64,000 nt of DNA from Monomorium pharaonis (lineage: Eukaryota; Arthropoda; Insecta; Hymenoptera; Formicidae). Where the stretch lies: the NCBI RefSeq assembly GCF_013373865.1, contig NC_050470.1, positions 8,974,373 through 9,038,372 of the forward strand, given 5' to 3'. The notes below the pieces were generated by a model. That model ran no database searches, was not told where the DNA came from, and saw nothing but the letters and a program-made list of their open reading frames with translations. The position numbers and the translations under genes were made by a program. Position 1 is the first letter of the stretch; the number at the start of each line of letters is the position of its first letter. Shown here piece by piece: positions 33,805-45,300 of this stretch.

Positions 33805-35417
33805 TCATCTAATATATCCAACGCGATCTCTGGGAATCAATCTGAGCTCCGCGCCATGTTTAAGAAACACATTTCCTGTAAGCATAAATAATTGTACGAT
33901 TGATACTCGTATATTTTAAAATAAATAGACGTTGCAATATATATTACAAGATTTACCTGCAGTTTGTTGAGGATTAATTCCTATGCCATCATCTGTAATT
34001 ATGGCTGACGTAGCTGGTGGCACTCTAAATTCCTCAGCAGCAAATTTTAATACAGCAGTAAATGGTGTATTTTCTGGTACACTAAGTCTGTAATTAATAA
34101 AATAATACGTATTTTTATCTGACAAGAAGTTGGCAAAATTATAACCGAAATATCATCGCAAACTTATAGAGTACATATATTTCTCGTAACAGTTTAAATA
34201 TTTCTCAATGAAGGAAATATGGTTTTTTTTTTAACAAAACAAGTTTACAAGCAATTAAAAATTATTTTATTGTTTTTTTGCAAACATTACATTGTAGAAC
34301 GATACACAAAGTACATCTTATATTTTATAAAATAATATTTGGAAAATCAATTCAAAATATCAGTTTCAACATTATTCCATATCTCACTGTCTGGTTGAGT
34401 TTTAACAGCGGATATTCTATTGTAAACTGGTTCACGAATTACACGTGGGCCGTTTAATAAAACTTTTACTATCTGGCAGAGATGCTTGTACTCAAATTTA
34501 AAATCTGAGCACCATTTTCCATTCATGAGGTACATGTTTCGCCCAAAGAAGAATATCGCATCGACAAAATCTATGCAAAATCGAGTGTTGTCGCGAAGTA
34601 ATCTTAAAAGCAATTTCTTTTCAGTATCCACTAATGCTAGGCATATCTCAGGATCATAGTTGGTTAGTTTTGAGGTGAAAGCTTGTATAACCAATTCTTT
34701 AATTGTATCATCATGCGATTCAACTGTCAAGTGTACCAGTCGTGAAACGTGACCATCATTTAACATCTTATTTATGCATTCCATTACTTCATCTCGATCA
34801 CCATTAGCTATTGCCATCTGCCATGACATAATTAACGCCTCATCCTCCATGCGAGACAATGGCACTCCTAATTCCCCCAAAGATTCTATAATCATATTTA
34901 TGGCAACCGAGCTGCTTATCATCTCTTTCAAGAAGACGTTTAATCTGTCCTGTCCAAAATGTTGGGTGTATAGTTTCAGATACTCGTCTACTATCTCTGT
35001 AGGTACATTGCTATCTTTTAAGTAACATTCTAATAATTTGTCACAGGCTTTCTCTAGATCGGAACATGTAATGTTCTGATTCTGTGGAAATAACTTTCGC
35101 TCTAGCTTCTGATGTAGGCATTTCTCGAAGGGCAACTTTTTGTCTTCAGCCTGTACTTTGGCAATGGCGACCTCGACGAAACGAGCACAGTTGAAAGCTC
35201 GCGTCACATTTTCCACGGTCATTTGTTCACTAACAATTGGACTCTGGAGTAGCGCGAGAAACGCGTCGATAGTCTTAAAAATTTCAGATCCGGCTTGCAT
35301 TGTTACTCTACGCAATTAAGAACATCATTATCTATAAACAGCCACTTACACTTTAAATGGCAGAGTGGGATCGGACGTGAGAGTTATTTTGAATGTGACT
35401 TTGGACCTGGAACACAT
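33805..35417 (-). CDS. Ufm1: Ubiquitin-fold modifier 1 (UFM1), 3 coding exons
   Basis: Minus exons: 35417-35350, 34087-33957, 33875-33805, about 89 aa (human 85). The body is nearly identical to the family: KVTFKITLTSDPTLPFKVLS, then VPENTPFTAVLKFAAEEF, ATSAIITDDGIGINPQQTAG and NVFLKHGAELRLIPRDRVG. The C-terminus is GYIR. In this family a UFSP protease trims the tail to expose Gly83 for UBA5/UFC1/UFL1 conjugation, mainly at the ER and on ribosomal RPL26. The N-terminus is uncertain. The open frame gives M-C-S-R-S-K, but a ttccag just before GTCCAAAG could instead be a 3' splice site with the ATG in an upstream exon. Intron 1 (about 1.26 kb) encloses the FANCF-like ORF on the same strand. Confidence 0.95.
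34347..35300 (-). CDS. FANCF-like protein, intronless ORF inside UFM1 intron 1
   Basis: A single 317-aa open frame runs from the ATG at 35300 (MQAGSEIFKTIDAFLALLQS). The protein is almost all helical and leucine-rich. It lines up along its length with FANCF, a Fanconi anaemia core-complex adaptor of about 374 aa. The N-terminal block VTRAFNCARFVEVAIAKVQ matches the human VRRALQWARYLRHIHRRF region, followed by a similarly spaced L.RKL segment. The C-terminal block FEYKHLCQIVKVLLNGPRVI ... DSEIWNNVETDIL matches human WEELHNRFQSLCQAPPPLKD ... LSIWTDLLLAL. FANCF bridges FANCC/E and FANCA/G/M modules for FANCD2-I ubiquitination in crosslink repair. The call is from remembered family sequence, not a search. 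An AATAAA on the minus strand near 34270 suggests its own 3' end. Confidence 0.65.
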   Translation of the reverse strand: MQAGSEIFKTIDAFLALLQSPIVSEQMTVENVTRAFNCARFVEVAIAKVQAEDKKLPFEKCLHQKLERKLFPQNQNITCSDLEKACDKLLECYLKDSNVPTEIVDEYLKLYTQHFGQDRLNVFLKEMISSSVAINMIIESLGELGVPLSRMEDEALIMSWQMAIANGDRDEVMECINKMLNDGHVSRLVHLTVESHDDTIKELVIQAFTSKLTNYDPEICLALVDTEKKLLLRLLRDNTRFCIDFVDAIFFFGRNMYLMNGKWCSDFKFEYKHLCQIVKVLLNGPRVIREPVYNRISAVKTQPDSEIWNNVETDILN

Positions 35418-35840
35418 TAAACCTTGCATCAAAATGTTATAAGTACCCTTTGCTTAAACTGACATAAAACATATGGTTTTTTCACATACAATCTATCTAC
35501 ATTTTCTTATAATTTTATGTTTATTTATAAAATACGTACGCCATAATCGCTCACGCGTAGAATAAATACTGTATAAAATGTGATGCACGATACAGTTATT
35601 CCTAATTGCAATCAATTTGTGATTGACTGTAACAGACTGCAATGTCTAAGCCACCAAGCCACCAAGCTGAACAAGCCCAATCACAATCACCTCATGAGCT
35701 CAATAAGACTCGCAACCTAACCTAACCTAACTTCTATTTAATACAGAATTCGTGGATAGCAAGATAGCAACCATTGACTATAAGAAGTATAGAAATAAGT
35801 ACGTACTAATTTTATAGAAGACAATTATCAACCCCAATCA

Positions 35841-36018
35841 GGGACTCGATTCTTAAATTCATTTGCAAGAGAAACGTATTCGCAAATTCTGTTCTTACAT
35901 AAAAGTTGGAAATTTATTGGCTATCGTATAGCTTTTAACCAATAAATTTGCAACTTTTCTGTTAGAGCCGGTATTTGCGCATACATTTCTCTTGCAAATG
36001 AATTCAAGAATCAAGCCC
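35841..36018. repeat. MITE family 1, copy 1 (GGGCTCGATTCTTGAATT ends)
   Basis: A 178-bp fold-back. The left arm begins gggactcgattcttaaattc, followed by atttgcaagagaaacgtatt. The right arm is the complement, ending gaattcaagaatcaagcccc. A second copy of the same family lies at 46848-47024. The loop holds aaagttggaaatttattggc and a matching complement. Confidence 0.85.
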
Positions 36019-36118
36019 CAGATTTGACATACTTTAGCATCCTCAATAATATTAGGATCACCAACAATTTTTATCAGAAAATATCTTTTTAAATTGGCTT
36101 TACAAAATTTCAAATCTG

Positions 36119-36363
36119 TTTACACAGTCAAAGTATATACAAAAATGAAAAGAGCAAATCCGCAGGAAAAAATTATGCAAAAATTACTGCACAAAAAATA
36201 TTTTTGTACAATAATTTTTGCATAATTTTTTTCCTACGGGAAGGATAATTTCATGTCAATAACAAACATTTTCTTAATTTTTATGTTAAAAATTTTTTAT
36301 TATTGATTAATAATAATCGTCTTTTGCTCTTTTCATTTCTGTGAGAACTTTGATTGTGTAAAA
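36119..36363. repeat. MITE with TTTACACAGTCAAAGT ends and an inner hairpin
   Basis: Termini TTTACACAGTCAAAGT and ACTTTGATTGTGTAAA are inverted repeats with one mismatch, followed inward by matching aaaatgaaaagagcaaa and tttgctcttttcattt. Inside, 36164-36240 forms a separate strong hairpin (gcaggaaaaaattatgcaaa / complement). No ORF. Confidence 0.75.
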
Positions 36364-38781
36364 GAATTTTGTAAAGCTGATTCAAAAATTTTTTATAAAA
36401 GAATATTATATATTTATAATTTTTATTATTATATATTTAATTTTAAATAAAGTTCCAATTGTGTGTGTGTGTGTGTTGTATAGTCTGCATAAAATGTCTT
36501 ATTCAAAAATAGCGTTTCGCATTCATGAGATTTTATCGTGAATTTTGCTTTGCAAAAATCTTGGATTTGGACGTGGCCAATACTTTTCAGTGCGAAATTG
36601 AGAATAGAACCATGAAATCTTGTATGCCTCTAAATCCGATAACAATAAATAGCAGAAGAAGTGAATCTTTTTTAATGCAAGGGCTCTCTCGCATTTATTT
36701 GAATTAAATGAATATTCATTAATTGCCTCTTATTGCGAAGAATGTTTAGAGTCAATAAGTGAATTCTTTTAAATGCGAGAGTTAATATTTGAAATAAATT
36801 GAATCCTCAAAAAACCAAATTATTGACAGTAACGTACTAAAAATTAAATTCATTTTGATTTCGATATGAATTCGATTATTCTTTCCTACATTTTTGTGTA
36901 CTTTATTAATTCTGTAGAAGACTTTTACAATTTTATAAAGATAATTAAAAGATTAATCTAAATAATTAAAGGATTAGTCTAAAATAGGGAATATTGATAA
37001 AACAGATGAGTTTTAATTATGGCGAATTCGCAATTAGATTTCCTTTTAATAGAAATTTTACTTATATATATAATATATTTAAAAATATATATATATAATC
37101 AAGTAATATATTTTATAATTATGCGTAAATTCACAAATGCATATTTGAATTCATAATACACACTCTGTAACTTTCCTTGCAAAATATTTTTTAGATGACA
37201 TAAAACATCTCTATTAAAAAAAATAAAGATAGGATTGGAAAAAAATAAAATTCAATAGATGCACATAACATTTAATACCAATTTGCAATATAAACAGTTT
37301 TACAATAATTATTGCTTAGTTCATACATATATCAACACATAGCAATAAATTTTATAAATCTAAAAATAGTTTTCAATGGAAAATGAATTATCAGATGTTG
37401 AAATTTGATAAAAATATATAATTACTTCTAATTAATTAATTTTATGTTTTTAATTTTAAAATATGTTTAAAATAATCATTTTTTTCTTCAAAATTGTCTA
37501 AAGAAATATATAAGACAATGTATATACATATAGAGGAAAATTTTTATTAATTTATCATATCAAAAGTATGCGAAATCATATAACAATTTCATAGCAGATT
37601 TAATAGGATTTGATATAAGTCCTATAAAAGTCATAATAATCAAAATTCAATTAAGATTCATAAAATAACAAAATTTTCCGTCAATAATAAACTGTTTATT
37701 ATTCATGTTATAATATATTTGTAGATAAAATATACAATTTAATTTTACAAATATTGATTTACTTATAATAATAAGTAATTATTATGTTTTATAAAATAAT
37801 ACTTTTTTTTTCACGTTACTAGTCAAGTTGTAAGTATTAACAATAAACAAATTTATTTATTTAATTCTGTATTTTATCTCATTATGCGACAGACTTTTAT
37901 ATAATATAGCTAGACCGTTAATTTCGTTACAAGATTGAAACCAGTGCCACTTGCAGTCGAGTCATAGAAATTATAGTAGTCATGTATAGAGTACGTGTTT
38001 TTATGTACCATGGTTTTTAATTATACATTTTTCTGGAATTTTTTCCCGTTTTTAAAATCTCTGACCTTTATAAACATTACTTCAGTAATCTGTGATCGTA
38101 TCAACAAATTCGTATTACAAATGATTATCACCCTAGCTATATACTATAGAATTCCGATTAGCAGCTTTATTTAAGTTAAACAGTACTAAATTATAGTATG
38201 ATAACAGTTTAGCTATTAATGGAAGTCTGTGTGTCATTCATTTCAATAATTTTTAATAATTTGGAAAAGTGCGTAAGTATGTAAAATATGATAGATGTGT
38301 GTTTATTATAAACACTGCCTAGTACTAGCTTTTGCAAATATTAATTATGCTAATAATTTATCAATGTCTATAAAATATTTTGTTAATTTTTCCTCAAATT
38401 ATATGCATATAAACAAATTCATTCATATTATTCACTATTTCATCTTACCATTCTCTTTATAATTTGGAAGTATATAAGTACATAAAACATGGTAGACACT
38501 TGTCTACTATGTTTCATAAATACTGTCTGGTACTATATTTTACAAATATTAATTATTATTAATATATTATTAATATATATTGAAATATTATTATGTATAT
38601 TAATAATTATTATTATTTTAATATTAATAATAATTAATATTTTGATATTAATAATAAAATATGCTGATAATTAATTTATTAATTTCTATTGAATACTTTG
38701 TGAAATATCTTCTCAAATTATGCGTAATAAACAAATTCATTCATATAATTCACTATTAGCTTATTATTATTTTTTTGTAAC

Positions 38782-41480
38782 TTAGAAGTTTATATGTTCC
38801 GTTCTGAGAAAATCTTTTTTGATCGGTTTTAATCTTAGAGGATACAAAGTTTGACTGTTTTTAAATGACATAATGTCGTCGATTTTCTTAACATTTTCAT
38901 TAGCTGAATCGGCAGTTTCTTCGATTGTGATATCAAGTGATTTATTTTCTGTTGCCGTCGGTATTAAATGTATTGACAATTTACATCGAGTTTTACTATA
39001 TACATTTTCCTAGGGGTTTATATATTAAATATATTATTGATTTTTCCAGTCAATCTTTTTTTAAAATTATATTTGAAAAAAATAATATTCTATTTTTCAT
39101 TCATTTTTTGACAAAAAAAACTTTTTTTTCGATCTGTGACTAATATATTCGGTATGTAAAATAAGTGATTACCTTAAAGAAATTGAGTAATTGCTGTCGT
39201 GTTATAGTTTTCAAGAAGGCCACTTCAATATTTACTCGATCGAAGTTATACTGTTGCGATGCAATTTCATTCCAATATAACGTGCACTGATGTCTTAAAT
39301 TTATCGGTTTCTGCAAACGTAATGCAGTCACGGCTTTCTTGTATTCCTCGAATTGCTCTTCTGACATAGTAGATATGTGATCCTAAAACGTAATTATTTT
39401 TATTTAAAATGTAAATTTTATTGGAAACATATTCTTATATTATTACATACTTATGTATAGTAAATGTAATGACATTTATTTGAACACAATGTTACATAAT
39501 ATGTATGATAAACGTTATTTACACGTCTTAATTTGTCAGCGAATTTGTTGATAAAAACGCTGATTTTTTATTTGTTAGCATCTACAATTTTAAAAGGTCA
39601 CGACGTTTAATAATCGCTACCATAAAGTTATCCAATTTTTTCGCTCTTTTAGCGAATAGAAAACGCTAAAACACTGGCGGATTCGTTAGCAACGTGTAAA
39701 TGGTTTAATACTAGCGAATTTTATCGGTCAGAAATTTCTTTGGAAGAGCGACAAGCTGGCGATAAAAGACACCAGCAACAAGCGTCGAAAGTCGCTCCGT
39801 GTAAATAACGCTTAATTAAAAAAAGAAAACGCGGTTCCATTAATTAATGTATTAACATATATATGTTATTGTTATATAAATTTTCTTCTACATACCAACA
39901 TGGAGTCTATAAATAAATCAATCCGCTTTTCTACATATTGCGGATGTTTATTACTTTGCACTACTATTTGCAAACCTTGAGATCCAATTCGTCTATATAT
40001 ATGACTATAAACTATATAGCCTAATTGCTCCGTCGTTCTCAAAATATCAAAACAGGGTCCTGCAATAATTTGTGCTAAAAGTTCTAACAGCATATTCGAT
40101 TCTGTTGATTGTAACCCTGTAGGATAGTACACCGTTGTTAAAAAACCTGAATGAAATTTATTTTCCGCTTCAAATAGAAAGTGGCAACCTGGAATAAACA
40201 TATATATTATAATAAAAATCTTATTATTGATAAAATACTATATGAATTGAAATAAATTATACTTTTTATTTCCATATTTTCATTTTTATATCTGTAATGA
40301 TTCTAATATCAATATTAAATTGTGTTTGAAAATATAAGTAATGAAATTCTTCGAAATGTAAAAACTATGCCTCTTAAAATATAAATTAAATTTATTAAGC
40401 ATATTAATTTTAATGAAAATGATTTTATTAAAATAATTATAAATGAGATTTTATTATGTTATACACTTGCCATTGTCTAGTTTAATTTCACGATTCAATG
40501 TTAATTGCTTTTGTAAAGGTATTAGATGAGACATTCTAGCTGTCAACATAGATTCAATTAGGCTAACTATATTTATAGCTTCTTTTACAGTTACGTTGCC
40601 ATATATTAAGCACTCCACATACATATTACTAAAAAACTGCGGTATGAACTGTTGGAGTCTATCGACACTTAGATCTGTGTGCCACAAAAAATTTTAATTA
40701 AGGTAAATTTTTAGTTGCAATATGGTTATTAATAAATGACGCTAAAAAGTTTCAAAAGGAAAAAAGTAATTCTGAATAAAATGAAATTGTAAAAAAAATT
40801 TTTGAGAAGAAAAAGAAATAATCTTTGATAGAAAATAAAAAATACGAGTTTTCTTCTACACATACGAGCAGTATATTCCAATAATTCTTCTTCGAGCAAA
40901 GAATGTTGTACCAATAGATTAAAGAGATAGACGGATATATATTCATGTAACGATTTAGTAGCCCAATTTTTCAATTCCCTAATATACTGTAAAACATTCT
41001 ACATAAATATGCTGTTTAATTTGATAATCAAATAAAAAAAGATTTTTTATTGCATTTATTCTACATACATTTTCTTTTAGGATTTCAAATCTCTTTGGAT
41101 CAGTCTTAAAATTTATCATTCGATTCACGATGTTTGTCAACAGCAGATACTGTTTGTCATCATAACCGCCTATAGTAAGCTAGAAAATGATTAATCTTTT
41201 TCTTAAATTTGTGTATTTATAAAACATTTAATAGACGTTATTACACAAAAATAAATTTGAGCATATTTATGAATAATAAGTTACAAATAAGAAATAAAAC
41301 TTAATTTCTGAATAAGGCAAAAATTTTATGCATATAAAACAGTGTTTGTTTTAAACATTACATTAATCTTAATAATAAATTGATTAATAACTTATTCAAA
41401 TGACGAACGATCTATTTTTAAATAATATTAATAAAATACTGTTATGTAAAACGTATTGTAAAACGTGTAAAACGCACAGT

Positions 41481-41526
<46 letters not shown>

Positions 41527-42400
41527 ATATTAATAAAACACACACACACACATACGGTGTGTGCGCATGTATGAGCAAAAGCTAAGGTTTTTGCGGACAC
41601 ACCTTGTCGCAATTTTGTTGCAAAGGTGTGCTCGAGTTTGCTATAAATTTTGCGCAAAGTTTGCATTATTTTGCTGGGTACTTACTAATATTCCAGAATT
41701 ACAACAGGAAAGTTTCGATTCTAAACCAGCTAATGCAGCAGCATGTATATCTTCGTTAAGAGAATCTTGCAAAAGTTGAACAAACATATAAGTTAAATTA
41801 CAATTAAGAGGGCTTATATTAGCGAATGGGCTGTAAAATAAAGATAAAATAAACGTTATATATAATTATGAAAAATTTATTTTTTATAAGAGGATTTATT
41901 ATAATAGTATAATACTATATTAATTTAGTTAACTTAAAGAAATATTTTTTATAAATATTTTATAAATATTATAGATATTTTCTATAAATAATAAATCTTT
42001 AAATAATAATATTTGAAGAAAAAGTATGTATAATTAGAAAGAACCCCGTACAAAACACAAGTGGCTCCGGATAGAATTGGCTATAATTTTAGTATGATGA
42101 AGTCCTGATCGAAAGTCTCAATGGCAGAAATTCAGAAAATGCCTAGTTTTCGAGATATTTGGTGTCAAATCATTGAAATCAACGATAACGATTTATGAAT
42201 GAAAAAGCCCTACTTTTAGAGCTTTTAAAACTTTGGAAGGTTTTTTTATACGTATTAGACAGTTTTAAGATCGTCAGTATGTTTGAAAATATACATATAT
42301 GCATTTACATCTCTACGTACACATCTATATATCATGCATATAGAAGGCTCGGATATGCCTAATTGTACATATCTTTTTAGAAACGCTTACTAATACGCGC

Positions 42401-42431
<31 letters not shown>

Positions 42432-45300
42432 TGTGCATGTGCGTGATGCGTGCGTACGTGCGTGCGTGTATGTATGCATCTGTGTATGGGGTGCCCGCCT
42501 CATGTGTATCTTTTTAAAAAAATTTTTTCAACTTTAACACCAAATATCTCGGAAACTAGAGATTTTCTGAATTTCGGCTATTGAGACCTTCGATCAGGAC
42601 AGTCAAGACTTCACCACACTAAAATTTCAGCCAATTCTATCTGAGGCCATCATTATATCATTATCTGTCGATAATTTGTATTATTTCATTGTTGTAATTT
42701 TGTAGAAGAATATTTCAACATTTTATTTAGAAATAATTCGATATTATATCTAGCTAGAACGTATCTCCTATAATTATACTTATAGTATACCTGACAAAAT
42801 GGAACATCATTTCTGTTTTTGGTACGAGAAATTCATCGTCCTTTTTATACCAAAGTCTTATGAACGATGTATCCTTCAAAATAATAGGAAATTTTCCTAC
42901 CTGTAAAATATTAGCTGTTAATACGTGTAATAACATTAAAGTAGACAACGAAATCAAAATCAATAAGATAAAGGACAATTCTGTATGTAAAAACAAATCA
43001 AAAGTGTAACTTTAAAGTCACTTTTATTACAAATTTGTTACGCTTCATAATGATTTTGCTCATAAAATGGTACTTAAAGATTAAATAAAATGGTACTTAA
43101 AGATTAGATATTGCAAAAAGTAATCTTAGTTACATTATTATTAATTTGTGAGTTAATATTAATCGTAGTGGGTATATATTTATTCTTGTAAGGTAATTTC
43201 AGATCTTCGTTATAGCCAGCGTTAATCCACATGTCCATCGTTTCCTTGGATAACTTTTCTTCCTTATATTTAGTGCCGAACCATCTTTCGGTTTTATTCG
43301 CTGTAGGTTCGTAGGCTTTTGCGGCTACACAAATGCTAATGATATTTTGCGGCGTCAAGGTTTTTATTATTTCGTTGATCAAGTCCGGTTGCCACTCAGT
43401 CAAAATATATCTTGCATACAAAACATTGTTGATGGGACATTTTTGTAGTGCTTCGACCGTAAAACGCACATAATCAAGAGGCAAAGACTTTTCTTTGAAT
43501 TCAAATTTTTTCTGTACAGTAAGACTATATATCTAAAAATGTAAATCATGGTATTTTATATAGTAACATGTGGTACTAATTACTAAAGTACAGAATGTCC
43601 GGAAAATTATGATACTGCAATTTGCCGATCATTTTATGTAAAATTAAATTTTATTTCATTAATTACATCATAGATCTCTTTAATTGGGCCCTTCAAATAA
43701 ATCATATTGATATACTGGAACATCAGCTGAACAATATTCTCGATATGTTTAATACCTTCTTCGGTTAAATAAAAAGCAATGATAAAACCATAAATTATGT
43801 GAGATATTAAAGAGTTACACCAACCTCTGGCCTTTAAAGTTGATAATAGTGAACCTTTTCCTTCATGTTCAAATATATGAGAAACGTACGGGAACTATAT
43901 TAACAAAATTATATTTAAAAAGAACTGATATAATATTTGTGCAAGGTATCAAAGCCAAAAGAAAAATATACTACCAAAGATAGGTGATGTTTCCACACAT
44001 CAGATATAAGAAACGTAATTTCTAAATATCGCACATCCCTTATGGGAACAATGTACCGTATAGTGTGAAAATGTTTTTCATCGAATGGATGTTCAGGCCA
44101 TGTTGGAAATTTAATTTCTTTGTCTTGTACTTCAGAAAAAAGATCTACTACTATTTCTTCAAGTTCATCTAAACTTTCTAAATAGAAAATTTACTTGTTC
44201 ATGTAACGTATAATAGAATATAAATTATAAATTATCAACGTACCTTTGCCAAGGATACAAAGTGCCATAATATTTGCAGAATAATACTCTTTATGAAACT
44301 TCAATAGCTCATTTCTAACATTAATGCCCCTCTGTTTAGGTATTATGTCTAATGTTTCTCTATTTCCCATGGTAAATTTTGACAACGGATGATCTGGTCT
44401 CGCAAATATTTTATCCACATGATTAAGTCGATATTCATCATTTACTAAATCTTTTTCGTATTCCGAATTAATGGCATTTAGTTCCAATTCGACCAAAGTT
44501 TCCGTGAAGAGAGGAGCTATAAAAAATTGCGCAAGGCGATCCAAAGCGCCTTCTAACTTCTCTGAAGATATATCGAAGAAGAACGTGGCGTTATATGTGC
44601 CAGTCAATGCATTACTCGTACCGCCATTCCGTGACAAATACGTTCCGTATTCATTCTGCTCAGGATATTTCTTTGTTCCTAACGGTAACATGTGCTCGCA
44701 CAAGTGCGCTAATCCGGGGAGATAGTCGGGATCACATATGGAACCTGTAACATATATTTCATTTTCAGTTATTCTTGAGATCGATAATTCAATAACCATT
44801 CATCAAAACACTGCATTAATCATTTATTTACGAAGTATCATGAAATATAGAGAAAATGTAAATAATAGAGAGACTCACAGCAGAGAAAAATAGTCAGTAC
44901 GTTTAGTAAATTCATAAAAGCAAAGTTATTAAGCAAAAGCACAAGATCTAAAGATTACCATGATAAAATGTATGAAATACGTTTATTCGACTAAGTTGAT
45001 AAAATAGTTTCATTTTTTATATACAATATATAAATTTTTGTTATGATTCATAATATAAGATAATTTTATCGGAAGATTTATAAGAATTGCTAAAAATAAC
45101 ATGTGCAATAATGAAATAATATAATTACCGGCACTAATGTCTATTGCAGCAGCACTCTTGATAGTTGTTGGATCGCTTATTAAAAGAACTTTCATTTTGT
45201 TAGTGAGAACTAAACCCCTGTATAATCGGTCGTCATTTTTTGATTTTATTATATTGTTATATCGCTCTTCCACACGTTTATTAGGCGATAAACTGGCCAT
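38782..45300 (-). CDS. Ide: Insulin-degrading enzyme (M16A metalloprotease), 13 coding exons
   Basis: Minus exons: 45300-45129, 44744-44244, 44177-43975, 43894-43667, 43511-43134, 42900-42791, 41830-41686, 41179-41069, 40998-40866, 40674-40471, 40188-39896, 39382-39173, 39009-38782, about 971 aa (human 1019). Near the N-terminus: GLVLTNKMKVLLISDPTT. The inverted zinc motif HxxEH is intact (AHLCEHMLPLGTKKYPEQNE), with the distal glutamate in NAINSEYEKDL. The C-half keeps the substrate-binding Arg and Tyr (LRTTEQLGYIVYS) and ends ...HINF. Family enzymes degrade insulin, amyloid-beta and other small peptides in a closed chamber. The exon 10 donor is GC (GC-AG intron). The middle is more diverged than in typical insect IDEs, so it could be a paralogue. 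The start may have an untranslated exon upstream. Confidence 0.93.
39511..39812. repeat. MITE with AACGTTATTTACACG ends in an IDE intron
   Basis: Ends: aacgttatttacacgtctta at the left and ctccgtgtaaataacgctt at the right, inverted repeats of about 16 bp. The interior has further inverted words such as gcgaatttgttg and gctaacga. It sits in the intron between exons ending 39896 and starting 39382. Confidence 0.7.
41478..41522. repeat. GT microsatellite in an IDE intron, with nearby CA tract
   Basis: (TG)n of about 44 bp is followed within 20 bp by (CA)n (41538-41553), so the two tracts can pair as a hairpin. Open frames across it on both strands are artefacts. Confidence 0.9.
42062..42650. 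mobile_element. 589-bp fold-back element in an IDE intron
   Basis: Arms of about 112 bp (42062-42173 and 42537-42650) are inverted repeats with about 85 percent identity by eye. Shared words are gatagaattggct, gtcctgatcgaa, attcagaaaat and cgagatatttggtgt. The loop contains a CG/GT microsatellite (42396-42436). It lies between IDE exons ending 42791 and starting 41830. No transposase frame. Confidence 0.75.

Larger units (their letters stand above)
35418..38781. other. UFM1 upstream region and AT-rich intergenic DNA
   Basis: Upstream of UFM1 the sequence contains a CCTAA run (about 35710-35730) and then two MITEs (listed). From about 36.4 to 38.8 kb it is very AT-rich with a GT microsatellite at about 36460-36476. 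I see no credible gene; the frames there are low-complexity Ile/Leu/Tyr strings. The right side borders the stop codon of the minus-strand insulin-degrading enzyme gene. Confidence 0.65.

Noticed and set aside
35710..35730. CCTAA repeats resembling the insect telomere repeat TTAGG
   Set aside because: Only about three units, far from any chromosome end; similar short runs occur at 9064-9078. Not telomeric.
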